A stretch of 64,000 nucleotides of DNA from JAGOCV01 sp049445855 (GTDB lineage Bacteria; Pseudomonadota; Gammaproteobacteria; Burkholderiales; Burkholderiaceae_C): the NCBI RefSeq assembly GCF_049445855.1, contig NZ_JBMSDV010000003.1, forward strand, positions 248,001-312,000, read 5' to 3'. The number at the start of each line of letters is the position of its first letter. Position 1 is the stretch's first letter. The notes under the pieces are model-generated. The model did not search any database. It saw nothing but the letters and a program-made list of their open reading frames with translations, and had not been told where the DNA came from. Positions 32,120-41,041 of this stretch are shown here, piece after piece. The translations under genes were made by a program, and so were the position numbers.

Positions 32120-34126
32120 ATGTTCAGCAAGATCCTCATCGCCAACCGTGGAGAAATCGCCTGCCGCGTCGCGGCCACCGCTGCACGCATGGCCGTGCGC
32201 ACCGTGGCCGTGTACTCGGACGCCGACGCACAGGCCAAGCATGTGCAGGTGTGCGACGAAGCCATCCACATCGGCGGCAGCGCGCCGAAGGACAGCTACC
32301 TTCGCTGGGAAAAGATCATCGAGGCTGCCAAGGCCACCGGCGCGCAGGCCATCCATCCGGGTTACGGCTTCCTCAGCGAGAACGAAGCGTTCGCGCAGGC
32401 TTGCGCGGATGCAGGCCTGGTCTTCATCGGCCCGCCGCCTTCGGCCATCGAGGCGATGGGCCTCAAGGCTGCGTCCAAACAGTTGATGGAAAAGGCCGGC
32501 GTGCCGCTGGTGCCCGGTTATCACGGCAAGGACCAGGACCCGGCGCTGCTGCAACGCGAGGCCGACCGCATCGGTTACCCGGCGCTCATCAAGGCCAGTG
32601 CGGGCGGCGGCGGCAAGGGCATGCGCGTGGTGGAAAAGTCGGAAGACTTCGCGGCCGCGCTTGCTTCGTGCCAGCGCGAGGCCATCAACAGTTTCGGCGA
32701 CGACGCGGTGCTGATCGAGAGGTACGTGCAGCGCCCGCGCCACATCGAGATCCAGGTGTTCGGCGACACGCACGGCAACTACGTGTACCTGTTCGAGCGC
32801 GACTGCTCGGTGCAGCGCCGGCACCAGAAGGTGCTGGAAGAAGCGCCTGCGCCCGGCATGACCGAAGCCATGCGACAGCAGATGGGCGAGGCGGCGGTCG
32901 CCGCAGCCCGTGCGGTGAACTATGTGGGTGCGGGTACGGTGGAATTCATCGTCGAGCAGAAGGCCGACGGCAGCATGGGCTTCTTCTTCATGGAGATGAA
33001 CACGCGCCTGCAGGTGGAGCATCCGGTGACGGAAGCGATCACCGGGTTGGACCTTGTCGAATGGCAACTGCGTGTGGCGTCGGGCGAGCCGCTGCCGCTC
33101 AAGCAGGGCGACCTGCGCATCCACGGTCATGCCATCGAGGCACGCATCTGCGCCGAGAACCCGGACAACAACTTCCTGCCCGCCACCGGCACGCTGCAGG
33201 TGTACGCGCGTCCGCAGGCCACGGCGTTCGAGCCGGGCACGGTGCGCATCGACGATGGCGTGCGCGAGGGCGATGCGATCTCGCCGTTCTACGACTCGAT
33301 GATCGCCAAGCTCATCGTGCACGGCAGCACGCGCGAAGAAGCGCTGGCGCGGCTGGACGCGGCGCTGGCTGCCACGCGCATCGTGGGCCTGTCGACCAAC
33401 GTGCAGTTCCTGCGTCATGTGGTGAAGAGCCGCTCGTTCGCGCAGGCGGACCTGGACACGGCACTCATCCAGCGCGAGCAGGCCGTGCTGTTCGAACAGG
33501 AGAAGGTCGGCCTGCCGATGACGGTGGCCGCATCGGTGGCAAGTGTCCTCATGCAGGAGCAGCGGGCTGCGCAGACGCACGGCTGGCAAGACCCCTTCTC
33601 CGCGCGCGACGGCTGGCAGGCCTGGGGCCACACCATCCGCCGTTTCGAGTTCGATTTCCATGGCGAGCCGCAGAAGGCCACGCTGCACTACCTGCATGAC
33701 GGCAGCCTGAAGCTGGAGGTCGGTGAGGCAGCGGGCGTGCTGTCCTTCGAACCCGCGGCGGACGGCAGCATCGAATTGCGCTACGCCGGCCAGCGCGCAC
33801 GTGCGCACGTGCACACGCGCGGCGAGACGGTGCACGTCTTCATGCCGCAGGGCGCCACGCAGATCCTGCGCATCGACCCGCTCGCGCATGCGGGCGATTC
33901 CGCTGCCGAAGGCGGACGGCTCACCGCGCCGATGCCCGGCAAGGTGGTGTCGTTCGCCGTGAAAGCCGGTGACAAGGTAACCAAGGGCCAGGCGCTCGCG
34001 GTGATGGAGGCCATGAAGATGGAACACACCATCGCCGCACCGGCGGACGGCACGGTGGCCGAACTCCTCTTCGCACCGGGCGACCAGGTGACCGAGGGCG
34101 CCGAGCTGCTGAAGCTGGCGGCCTGA
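32120..34126 (+). CDS. mccA: methylcrotonoyl-CoA carboxylase alpha (biotin carboxylase + BCCP) subunit
   Basis: This is a biotin-dependent carboxylase of 668 residues. The N-terminal biotin carboxylase has FSKILIANRGEIACRVAAT, the ATP-grasp loop KASAGGGGKGMRVV, and EMNTRLQVEHPVTE. A linker follows, and the C-terminal biotinyl domain carries VMEAMKMEH with the biotinylated K633. It works with the beta subunit at 27222-28844. The length and two-domain layout match the alpha subunit of MCC/acyl-CoA carboxylases, and the pathway context (HMG-CoA lyase) favours methylcrotonyl-CoA. It starts 14 bp after the DinB gene with GGAGACA upstream. Confidence 0.93.
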   Translation: MFSKILIANRGEIACRVAATAARMAVRTVAVYSDADAQAKHVQVCDEAIHIGGSAPKDSYLRWEKIIEAAKATGAQAIHPGYGFLSENEAFAQACADAGLVFIGPPPSAIEAMGLKAASKQLMEKAGVPLVPGYHGKDQDPALLQREADRIGYPALIKASAGGGGKGMRVVEKSEDFAAALASCQREAINSFGDDAVLIERYVQRPRHIEIQVFGDTHGNYVYLFERDCSVQRRHQKVLEEAPAPGMTEAMRQQMGEAAVAAARAVNYVGAGTVEFIVEQKADGSMGFFFMEMNTRLQVEHPVTEAITGLDLVEWQLRVASGEPLPLKQGDLRIHGHAIEARICAENPDNNFLPATGTLQVYARPQATAFEPGTVRIDDGVREGDAISPFYDSMIAKLIVHGSTREEALARLDAALAATRIVGLSTNVQFLRHVVKSRSFAQADLDTALIQREQAVLFEQEKVGLPMTVAASVASVLMQEQRAAQTHGWQDPFSARDGWQAWGHTIRRFEFDFHGEPQKATLHYLHDGSLKLEVGEAAGVLSFEPAADGSIELRYAGQRARAHVHTRGETVHVFMPQGATQILRIDPLAHAGDSAAEGGRLTAPMPGKVVSFAVKAGDKVTKGQALAVMEAMKMEHTIAAPADGTVAELLFAPGDQVTEGAELLKLAA

Positions 34127-34160
34127 TCGCATTCACCGAACGGTGGCAGACTCCGCAGTC

Positions 34161-35093
34161 ATGAAGATCGCCTTCTGCTGCATGAACACCGACCCGCGCC
34201 CGTGGCTGCAGAGCCTGCGGGCTGCATTGCCCGAAGCCGAAGTCGTGGAATGGTCCCCGGGAAGCATGCAGGACGGCGTGCGGCCCGACTACGCGATGGT
34301 CTGGGGGCCGCCGCAGCAACTGATCGACGAGCAGCCGCAGATGAAGGCGCTGTTCAACATCGGCGCGGGTGTGGACGCGCTGATGAAGCTGTCGCTGCCG
34401 CCACACATGCAGGTGGTGCGCCTGAACGATGCCGGCATGTCGGTGCAGATGGCCGAATTCGTGGCGCATGCGGTCATCCGCCATTACCGCGAACTCGATG
34501 CCTATGAACGCGACGTGGCGGCCGGCGAATGGCGTTTCCGCAAGCCGCTGCTGCGCACCGACTTTCCCATCGGCGTGATGGGCCTGGGCGTGCTCGGCGA
34601 ACGCGTCGCGAAAACGCTCGCGATGTTCGACTTTCCGGTGCTGGGCTGGAGCCGCTCGCCCAGGCAGGTCGACGGCGTGCATTGCTTTTCGGGTGAGGCG
34701 ACGTTCGACGAATTCCTGTCTGCGACGCGCATCCTCGTGTGCCTGCTGCCGCTCACGCCGGAAACGCGCGGCATCATGAACCGCGACACGCTGTCCTTGC
34801 TCAAACCGGGCGGCTATGTGATCAACGTGGCGCGGGGCGCGCATCTGGTGGAAGACGACTTGCTGGCACTGATCGACAGCGGTCACCTTGCGGGCGCCGC
34901 GCTCGACGTCTTCCAGACCGAACCGCTGCCCGCTGGTCACGCGTTCTGGAAACATCCGAAAATCGCGGTCACGCCGCACACGTCCGCGCGCACCCTGCGC
35001 GAGGACACGGTGCTGCAGATCGCGCAGAAGATCCGCGCCATGGCCAGGGGAGAACCTGTTGCCGGCGTGGTTGACCGCGAACGCGGATACTGA
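34161..35093 (+). CDS. ghrA: glyoxylate/hydroxypyruvate reductase A
   Basis: This D-2-hydroxyacid dehydrogenase reduces glyoxylate and hydroxypyruvate with NADPH. The dinucleotide-binding stretch GVMGLGVLGERVAKTLAMFDFPVLGWSR, the catalytic arginine region INVARGAHLVEDDLLALIDSG, the glutamate in DVFQTEPLP and the histidine in VTPHTSA are all present. The ending VVDRERGY closely resembles the end of E. coli GhrA. The ATG at 34161 (310 residues) aligns with the E. coli start; a GTG at 34143 would add six residues. It sits between carboxylase alpha (34 bp) and HMG-CoA lyase (33 bp), with no known leucine role. Confidence 0.88.
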   Translation: MKIAFCCMNTDPRPWLQSLRAALPEAEVVEWSPGSMQDGVRPDYAMVWGPPQQLIDEQPQMKALFNIGAGVDALMKLSLPPHMQVVRLNDAGMSVQMAEFVAHAVIRHYRELDAYERDVAAGEWRFRKPLLRTDFPIGVMGLGVLGERVAKTLAMFDFPVLGWSRSPRQVDGVHCFSGEATFDEFLSATRILVCLLPLTPETRGIMNRDTLSLLKPGGYVINVARGAHLVEDDLLALIDSGHLAGAALDVFQTEPLPAGHAFWKHPKIAVTPHTSARTLREDTVLQIAQKIRAMARGEPVAGVVDRERGY

Positions 35094-35126
35094 AGAGCCA
35101 CGGCAAGAACGAGCAAGGAACGAGAC

Positions 35127-36035
35127 ATGAACCTGCCCCCACGCGTGAAGATCGTCGACGTCGGCCCGCGCGACGGATTGCAGAACGAGAAGGACCCCGT
35201 CCCTGCCGACATCAAGATCGGCCTGGTGCACCGCCTGCAGGACGCGGGGGTGAAGGACATCGAGGTCACGAGTTTCGTCAGCCCCAAGTGGGTGCCGCAG
35301 ATGGCCGACGCGATCGAGGTCATGGCCGGCATCCAGCGCAAGCCGGGCGTGCGCTACTCGGTGCTCACGCCCAACATGAAGGGCCTGGAAGCGGCGCTGC
35401 CCACACGACCCGACGAAGTGGTGGTGTTCGGCGCGGCCAGCGAGGCCTTCAGCCAGCGCAACATCAACTGCTCCATCGCCGAAAGCATCGAGCGATTCGC
35501 ACCGGTGGTGGAACTCGCGCATGCCAAGGGCATCCACGTGCGCGGCGCCATCTCCTGTGCGGTGGGTTGCCCTTACGAAGGCGACGTGGCGCCCGAGCGC
35601 GTGGAACTCGTCGCGAAGCTGATGAAGGAGATCGGTGTCGATCACATCGGCGTGGCGGACACGATTGGCGTCGGCACGCCTGCCAGGGTCCGGCGCGCCA
35701 TGGAAGCCGCGCTGCGCCACTACGACATCGACGACATCTCCGGCCACTTCCACGACACCTACGGCCAGGCGCTGGCCAACACGCTCGCGAGCCTGGAGAT
35801 GGGCGTGTGGCAGTACGACGCGTCGAGCGCGGGTCTCGGTGGTTGTCCCTATGCGAAAGGCGCGACCGGCAACGTGGCGACCGAGGACGTGGTCTACATG
35901 CTGCACGGCATGGGCATCGACACCGGCATCGACCTGGACAAGCTGATCGACGCGGGCAAGTACATCAGCGACTACCTGCAGCGCAAGCCGAACTCGCGTG
36001 CGTCGACGGCCATCCTCAACAAGCGTGCAGCCTGA
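35127..36035 (+). CDS. mvaB: hydroxymethylglutaryl-CoA lyase
   Basis: This enzyme cleaves 3-hydroxy-3-methylglutaryl-CoA to acetoacetate and acetyl-CoA, the last step of leucine breakdown. The 302-residue DRE-TIM metallolyase contains VDVGPRDGLQNEK, the metal-site SGHFHDTYGQALAN, and GLGGCPYAKGATGNVATEDVVYMLHGMG, where the cysteine is the catalytic one. It completes the operon's pathway with the carboxylase and hydratase genes. The start at 35127 follows a purine-rich GAAACGAGAC-type leader. Confidence 0.94.
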   Translation: MNLPPRVKIVDVGPRDGLQNEKDPVPADIKIGLVHRLQDAGVKDIEVTSFVSPKWVPQMADAIEVMAGIQRKPGVRYSVLTPNMKGLEAALPTRPDEVVVFGAASEAFSQRNINCSIAESIERFAPVVELAHAKGIHVRGAISCAVGCPYEGDVAPERVELVAKLMKEIGVDHIGVADTIGVGTPARVRRAMEAALRHYDIDDISGHFHDTYGQALANTLASLEMGVWQYDASSAGLGGCPYAKGATGNVATEDVVYMLHGMGIDTGIDLDKLIDAGKYISDYLQRKPNSRASTAILNKRAA

Positions 36036-36050
36036 AGGGATACGCGAACG

Positions 36051-36563
36051 ATGTGTGGCGCCGAACTGAAGTCATTGCCTGAGGGCGTGCAGCGCGTGGC
36101 GGCAGAGCTGCAGCGCCTCAACCACCCGCATGCGCCGGTGATGCTCGACGACGCGGCGCGCACGGCGCAGCAGGCGGCCGATGCACTGGGCATCGGCGTC
36201 GGCCAGATCGCCAAGAGCATCATCTTCCGTCGCAAGGTGGACGACACGGCCGTGCTCGTCATCACCTCGGGCGACAAGCGCGTGGATGAAAAGAAGGTCG
36301 AGGCCATCGTCGGCAGGATCGGCCGCGCCGATGCGGACTTCGTGCGCGCGAAGACGGGTTTCGCCATCGGCGGCGTCTCGCCGGTGGCACATGCCACGCC
36401 GCCGGTCACGCTGATCGACCGCGAGCTCGGCCGGTTCGACGAGATCTGGGCTGCGGCGGGCCATCCGCATGGCGTGTTCCGCCTCGCGCCGCCTGACCTG
36501 CAGCGGCTGACCGGCGCGCCGGTGGAGGACGTGGTGGTGGAAGCCGCCGCTGGAAAGACATGA
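36051..36563 (+). CDS. YbaK/EbsC-family aminoacyl-tRNA deacylase-like protein
   Basis: This 170-residue protein has the YbaK/ProX fold. The family lysine is in GQIAKSIIFRRK, followed by VLVITSGDKRVDEKKVE and the conserved FAIGGVSPVAHAT. Members hydrolyse mischarged tRNAs such as Cys-tRNAPro; which one this serves is not determinable. It starts 15 bp after HMG-CoA lyase and overlaps the DUF1289 gene by 4 bp, so it probably rides in the operon without being part of the pathway. Confidence 0.9.
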   Translation: MCGAELKSLPEGVQRVAAELQRLNHPHAPVMLDDAARTAQQAADALGIGVGQIAKSIIFRRKVDDTAVLVITSGDKRVDEKKVEAIVGRIGRADADFVRAKTGFAIGGVSPVAHATPPVTLIDRELGRFDEIWAAAGHPHGVFRLAPPDLQRLTGAPVEDVVVEAAAGKT

Positions 36564-36772
36564 GCGGCAACGCGTCCACGCCTGCGGTTCCACCGGCGGT
36601 GCGTTCGCCCTGCGTATCGGTCTGCGTCATGAGCGAGCGCAGCGGGCTGTGCGAGGGCTGCTGGCGCACGCTCGACGAGATCGCGGCGTGGAGCGCGATG
36701 GACGATGCGCGCAAGCGCGAGGTGTGGACGCTGCTGCGTGAGCGGCGCAGGATGGCGGGGGCGCAACCATGA
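36560..36772 (+). CDS. DUF1289-family small protein
   Basis: This 70-residue protein has the DUF1289 cysteine pattern: SPCVSVCVMSERSGLCEGCWRTLDEIAAWSAM. The four cysteines suggest a metal or Fe-S site. It overlaps its neighbours on both sides by 4 bp (ATGA), and the arrangement YbaK-DUF1289-isomerase is a tight co-translated run. Function is unknown. Confidence 0.9.
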   Translation: MSGNASTPAVPPAVRSPCVSVCVMSERSGLCEGCWRTLDEIAAWSAMDDARKREVWTLLRERRRMAGAQP

Positions 36773-37434
36773 AGCACATCGTCTTCCACATCGACTTCAT
36801 CTCGCCTTACGCGTACCTCGCTTTCGAGCAGTTGCCGCAAGCGCTCGAAGGCATCACGCACAGCGTCGAGTACCGGCCGCTGCTGTTCGCGGGCCTGCTC
36901 GATGCGAACGGCCAGCTCGGCCCGGCCGAGATCGCGCCCAAGCGCGAATGGACCTACCGGCAGGTGCTGTGGCAGGCGCATCAGCAAGGCATCGAGATGG
37001 CCATGCCGGCCGCGCACCCGTTCAACCCGCTCGCGCTGTTGCGCCTGGCCCTGGCCTGTGGACAGGACGGTGCGGTGAACCGGCATGTATGCGAGACCAT
37101 CTTCCGCCACGTGTGGCGCGGCGGCGCGGATGCAACCGATGCCGCGCGCCTCGATGCGTTGAAGCAGCAGCTCTTCAAGGACAAGCCCGATGCGCTCGAC
37201 CCCGCGGGCGACGAAGTGAAAGGCCTGCTGCGCCGGCAGACCGATGCCGCCGTGCGGCAAGGCCTCTTCGGCGTGCCGACGGCCGTGGTGGACGGCCGTC
37301 ATTTCTGGGGCTTCGACGCGCTGCCGATGTTGCGTGCCTGCCTGCACGGCGACCCCTGGTTCGAAGGCCCCGCATGGGAGGCGGCCCGGCACATCCCGAC
37401 GGGCATCGCGCGTGCACGGCCGCCGCGGAGCTGA
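36769..37434 (+). CDS. 2-hydroxychromene-2-carboxylate isomerase (DsbA/GST-kappa fold)
   Basis: This is a thioredoxin-fold isomerase of 221 residues. The opening HIVFHIDFISPYAYLAFEQLP carries the catalytic serine of the family in place of a thiol pair. The C-terminal GVPTAVVDGRHFWGFDALPML is the cis-proline loop. The founding enzyme interconverts a naphthalene-catabolic intermediate using glutathione, but many relatives are simple oxidoreductases, so the substrate is not assigned. It is the last gene before a terminator. Confidence 0.88.
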   Translation: MKHIVFHIDFISPYAYLAFEQLPQALEGITHSVEYRPLLFAGLLDANGQLGPAEIAPKREWTYRQVLWQAHQQGIEMAMPAAHPFNPLALLRLALACGQDGAVNRHVCETIFRHVWRGGADATDAARLDALKQQLFKDKPDALDPAGDEVKGLLRRQTDAAVRQGLFGVPTAVVDGRHFWGFDALPMLRACLHGDPWFEGPAWEAARHIPTGIARARPPRS

Positions 37435-37463
37435 CACCGGCTGCTAGGTACTTTCCCGAGACA

Positions 37464-37487
37464 AGAGGCCTGAGGCCTCTTTTTTTT
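37464..37487 (+). terminator. Rho-independent terminator closing the leucine operon run
   Basis: AGAGGCC (37464-37470) and GGCCTCT (37474-37480) form a 7-bp stem with a TGA loop and eight T residues in a row counting the last stem base. It lies 30 bp after the isomerase stop. Confidence 0.92.
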
Positions 37488-37624
37488 GCGATTCGAAATC
37501 ACGGGGCAGGGTTAGCACCCGGTTTGTCAGATTGCATTCAGTTTGAAGTCAGCGTCGGGTCAGAGCAGGCGATCACATTGCCCTGCATCGGCGGGATTCC
37601 GGAATAAAACAGGAGACAAGACAG

Positions 37625-37921
37625 ATGCTGTTGGCTGTCGTCATTGCGAAAAGCCTCATCGAGCTTTCGCTCATGTTCATCATTGCCCGGTTCGTACTGG
37701 GTTTGCTGGCGGGGGCAAAGAAGGAGACCAACGTCTTCTGGCAACTGCTCGACGTTGCGGCCAAGCCCGCACTCTGGGTCACACGCCGCATCAGCCCGCG
37801 TTTCATCCTCGACCAGCACATCCCGCTGGCGGCAGCGAGCCTGCTGCTGATGGCCTGGCTGTTCACCGTGAAGATGAAGATCGATCTCTGCCTCACGGCC
37901 GGAGCGCTGGCATGTCAGTGA
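37625..37921 (+). CDS. small two-span membrane protein of unknown function
   Basis: The 98-residue product has two or three hydrophobic segments (about residues 2-28 and 68-95) around a basic, Arg-rich middle. The pattern LIELSLMFIIARFVLGLLAG resembles YggT-type membrane proteins, but only weakly. GGAGACAA at 37612-37619 supports the start. It overlaps the TPR gene by 10 bp. The role is unknown. Confidence 0.7.
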   Translation: MLLAVVIAKSLIELSLMFIIARFVLGLLAGAKKETNVFWQLLDVAAKPALWVTRRISPRFILDQHIPLAAASLLLMAWLFTVKMKIDLCLTAGALACQ

Positions 37922-38520
37922 GCACCATGAACCCCATGCAACCCGCGCCCGCGCAGACCTGGGCCTTGCGGTGGCTGCACCTGCAGGCCAAGGCGCTGCT
38001 CGTCTTCGGACGCCGCGCCCAGGCCATGCAGGTCTTCCGCCAGATCCTCCAGCTCAGGCCCGATGACCTGCACGCGCGCATGAGCCTGGGCTACGAAGCC
38101 CTGCGCGCCGGCGATCGCGCAAGCGCGCGGGAATGGTTCACCGTGGCGGCGCAGGCGAACCCGGCGTCGGTCAATGCCGTGTTCGCGCTGGCTTTCGTCG
38201 ACGAGGAACTGGGCCATCTGGAGGCGGCCGAGGCCGGCTTCCGCGCAGCACTCGCGCTGGACGAAAAAATGGACCGCGCGTGGTACGGGCTCGGGCTCGT
38301 ACTCATCCGGCAGGGCCGCCTGGACGAAGCGCTCAAGGCCCTCAAGCGCAACACGAAGCTGCAGCCGATGAGCCCGTACGGCTGGTACCAGATCGGTCGC
38401 ATCCACATGGAGCAGGGCCAGCCGGACGAGACGCGGAACGTCATCCGGCATCTGAGGGGCTTCGAGCCCAAGGTGGCTGCGCAGCTGGAGCGGGAGACAG
38501 GTTTGAAGGCCGGCGAATAG
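37912..38520 (+). CDS. TPR-repeat protein
   Basis: This 202-residue protein has about four tetratricopeptide units between residues 25 and 180: AKALLVFGRRAQAMQVFRQILQLRPDD, ARMSLGYEALRAGDRASAREWFTVAAQANP, NAVFALAFVDEELGHLEAAEAGFRAALALD and WYGLGLVLIRQGRLDEALKALKRNTKLQP. No signal peptide is seen, so it is probably cytoplasmic and mediates protein contacts. It overlaps the upstream membrane protein by 10 bp and precedes the symporter genes by 58 bp; partners are unknown. Confidence 0.85.
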   Translation: MSVSTMNPMQPAPAQTWALRWLHLQAKALLVFGRRAQAMQVFRQILQLRPDDLHARMSLGYEALRAGDRASAREWFTVAAQANPASVNAVFALAFVDEELGHLEAAEAGFRAALALDEKMDRAWYGLGLVLIRQGRLDEALKALKRNTKLQPMSPYGWYQIGRIHMEQGQPDETRNVIRHLRGFEPKVAAQLERETGLKAGE

Positions 38521-38578
38521 CCGGCCCGAGAAAGAGAGAGGTGGGTAAGGTGAACTCAATACGAGAGGAGCACATGAA

Positions 38579-38839
38579 ATGCAGTTGACAGAAAAGCACA
38601 AGGAGTACTGGAGCAAGAACCTCCGGATCACGGCCATCCTGATGGCCATCTGGTTCGTGGTGACCTACGTCGTCGGCTTCCTGGCCCGCGACCTGAGCTT
38701 CAATTTCTTCGGTTGGCCGTTTTCCTTCTGGATGGCGGCGCAGGGCGCGCTGGTGGTGTACGTCGTGATCATCTGGTACTACGCGCGGTACATGAACCGC
38801 CTGGACCTGGAGTACGGCGTCCATGAAGGAGACGAGTGA
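38579..38839 (+). CDS. DUF4212 small subunit of sodium:solute symporter
   Basis: This is an 86-residue two-span membrane protein of the DUF4212 (YjcH-like) family: HKEYWSKNLRITAILMAIWFVVTYVVGFLAR, then FNFFGWPFSFWMAAQGALVVYVVIIWYYARYMNRLDLEYG. Proteins of this type always accompany a large VC_2705-type symporter, which follows here with the stop and start codons overlapping. A 4-codon mini-ORF (ATG AAA TGC AGT TGA at 38574-38588) overlaps its start and could influence translation. Confidence 0.92.
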   Translation: MQLTEKHKEYWSKNLRITAILMAIWFVVTYVVGFLARDLSFNFFGWPFSFWMAAQGALVVYVVIIWYYARYMNRLDLEYGVHEGDE

Positions 38840-40947
38840 TGTTCGGTAACCAGACACAGTCCCAGAAGGACTTCAAGAAAAGCCTGAACAAGGTCTATGC
38901 GTTCTACACGGGCGGCTTCCTGGCCTTCGTGATCGTCCTGGGCATCCTCGAGATGATGGGGCTTCCGAAGAACTGGATCGGCTACCTGTTCCTCGCGGCC
39001 ACGGTGCTGCTGTACGCCGGCATCGGCGTGATGAGCCGCACCAGCGACGCCGCCGAGTACTACGTCGCGGGCCGGCGCGTTCCAGCCATGTACAACGGCA
39101 TGGCCACCGGCGCCGACTGGATGAGCGCGGCCTCGTTCATCGGCATGGCCGGTACGCTGTACCTCACGGGTTACGGCGGCCTCGCGTTCATCATGGGCTG
39201 GACGGGCGGCTACTGCCTGGTGGCCCTGTTCCTCGCGCCTTACCTGCGCAAGTTCGGGCAATTCACCATTCCCGACTTCCTGGGCGCGCGCTACGGCGGC
39301 AACCTGCCACGCCTGATCGGCATCTTCGCCGCCATCCTCTGCTCGTTCACCTACGTGGTCGCGCAGATCTACGGCGTGGGCCTGATCACCACCCGCCTGA
39401 CCGGCCTCGCCTTCGAGATCGGCATCTTCGCGGGTCTGGCCGGCATCCTGGTCTGCTCGTTCCTGGGCGGCATGCGCGCGGTGACGTGGACGCAGGTGGC
39501 GCAGTACATCATCCTGATCGTGGCGTACATGATTCCCGTGGTCTGGCTGTCGGTGAAGCACACCACCTTCCCGATCCCGCAGGTCGTCTACGGCCATCAG
39601 CTGGAGAAGGTCACGGCCAAGGAAGCCGAACTGCTCAAGGATCCCAAGGAACTCGAAGTCCGCGGCATCTTCAAGCAGCGCGCCGACGCCGCCGATGCGA
39701 AGCTCAAGGACGTGCCCGCCGCCATGGCTGCCGACCGCGCTGCCGCGCAGAAGGCTGTCGACGACGCGCGTGCCGCCAACGCACCCGTGGCGCAAGTCAC
39801 TGCAGCCGAAGCTGCGCTCGCGGCACTGCCCAGGGACGAAGCAGCGGCCCGGGCCGCCTACACGGCGGCCAGGACCTCCAACACCGCGCGCTCGGGCCCG
39901 CCCCTGCGCCATGCGGAGGCCTTCCCCGGACGCGACGACAACGCGCGCGACATTGCACGGCGCAACTTCCTGGCGCTGGTGTTCTGCCTGATGGTGGGTA
40001 CCGCTGCGCTGCCGCACATCCTGATGCGCTACTACACGACGCCTTCCGTGAAGGAAGCGCGTGACTCGGTGACCTGGTCGCTGTTCTTCATCTTCCTGCT
40101 GTACTTCACGGCGCCTGCGCTCGCGGTACTCGTGAAGTACGAGGTCTACACAGTGCTTGTGGGAACACCATTCGACAGGTTGCCGGAGTGGATCGCACGA
40201 TGGAGCGCGGTGGACAAGACGCTGCTGACCGTGACCGACATCAACAAGGACGGCATCCTGCAACTGGCCGAGATGACCATCGGCGGCGACATCATCGTGC
40301 TGGCAACCCCGGAAATCGGTGGCCTGCCGTACGTGATCTCCGGCATGGTGGCTGCGGGTGGCCTGGCTGCCGCGCTCTCCACGGCCGACGGCCTGCTGCT
40401 GACGATCGCCAACGCACTGTCGCACGACCTGTACTACAAGATCATCGACCCCAACGCATCGACCGCCAAGCGCGTGATGCTGTCGAAGATCCTGCTGCTG
40501 GCCGTGGCACTTGCCGCCGCCTCCGTGGCGGCGCAGAAACCGGCGGACATCCTGTTCCTGGTCTCGGCGGCGTTCTCGTTCGCGGCAGCTGCGTTCTTCC
40601 CGGCACTCACCCTGGGCATCTTCTGGAAGCGTGCCAACAAATGGGGTGCGGTCTGCGGCATGGTCGCCGGCCTGGGCATCACGTTCTACTACATGATCAA
40701 GACGCAGCCCTGGATGTACAAGATCTTCCACGGCACCACGCTGACGCCGGACGTCCTGGCGGCGAACACGTGGTGGGGCATCCAGCCGATTTCCGCCGGC
40801 CTCTGGGGCGTTCCGCTGGGCTTCGTGGTGATCATCATCGTGTCGCTGCTCACCGCTGCGCCCGATCGCGAGACGCAGGAACTCGTGGAGCACGTGCGCT
40901 ATCCGAGCCTGGATGGTCGCACGGCACCCGGCGCTGCAATCCACTGA
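38839..40947 (+). CDS. sodium:solute symporter, VC_2705-type, with Ala-rich insertion and EF-hand loop
   Basis: This large symporter subunit takes up carboxylates such as acetate in relatives. The core is SSS-family: EYYVAGRRVPAMYNGMATGADWMSAASFIGMAG, QFTIPDFLGARYGG, and MVAAGGLAAALSTADGLLLTIANALSHDLYYK. At 702 residues it is longer than usual because of a hydrophilic, Ala-rich, helical insertion at about residues 250-375 and a 12-residue EF-hand-like loop D467-E478 (DINKDGILQLAE), where D467, N469, D471 and E478 sit at the calcium positions. The ATG at 38839 has GGAG 7 bp upstream; a GTG at 38836 is also possible. A terminator follows. Confidence 0.9.
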   Translation: MFGNQTQSQKDFKKSLNKVYAFYTGGFLAFVIVLGILEMMGLPKNWIGYLFLAATVLLYAGIGVMSRTSDAAEYYVAGRRVPAMYNGMATGADWMSAASFIGMAGTLYLTGYGGLAFIMGWTGGYCLVALFLAPYLRKFGQFTIPDFLGARYGGNLPRLIGIFAAILCSFTYVVAQIYGVGLITTRLTGLAFEIGIFAGLAGILVCSFLGGMRAVTWTQVAQYIILIVAYMIPVVWLSVKHTTFPIPQVVYGHQLEKVTAKEAELLKDPKELEVRGIFKQRADAADAKLKDVPAAMAADRAAAQKAVDDARAANAPVAQVTAAEAALAALPRDEAAARAAYTAARTSNTARSGPPLRHAEAFPGRDDNARDIARRNFLALVFCLMVGTAALPHILMRYYTTPSVKEARDSVTWSLFFIFLLYFTAPALAVLVKYEVYTVLVGTPFDRLPEWIARWSAVDKTLLTVTDINKDGILQLAEMTIGGDIIVLATPEIGGLPYVISGMVAAGGLAAALSTADGLLLTIANALSHDLYYKIIDPNASTAKRVMLSKILLLAVALAAASVAAQKPADILFLVSAAFSFAAAAFFPALTLGIFWKRANKWGAVCGMVAGLGITFYYMIKTQPWMYKIFHGTTLTPDVLAANTWWGIQPISAGLWGVPLGFVVIIIVSLLTAAPDRETQELVEHVRYPSLDGRTAPGAAIH

Positions 40948-40970
40948 TCGCTGACAGTCAGCCAGACTGA

Positions 40971-40999
40971 AGCCCGCCACGGAAGTGGCGGGCTTTTTT
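40971..40999 (+). terminator. Rho-independent terminator of the symporter operon
   Basis: AGCCCGCCAC and GTGGCGGGCT make a 10-bp stem with a GGAA loop, followed by a run of T residues, 23 bp after the symporter stop. Confidence 0.94.
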
Positions 41000-41041
41000 C
41001 TTTGTTGGGGGGGTGGCCGCAAGGGCCGGGTGCGGGTCCGC

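Noticed and set aside
27222..34126. Geranyl-CoA or propionyl-CoA carboxylase
   Set aside because: HMG-CoA lyase, an enoyl-CoA hydratase and an acyl-CoA dehydrogenase in the same operon point to methylcrotonyl-CoA; no geranial or propionate genes are present.
38574..38588. Four-codon mini-ORF as a separate gene
   Set aside because: ATG AAA TGC AGT TGA overlaps the DUF4212 start but is too short to be a gene; it may only affect translation.
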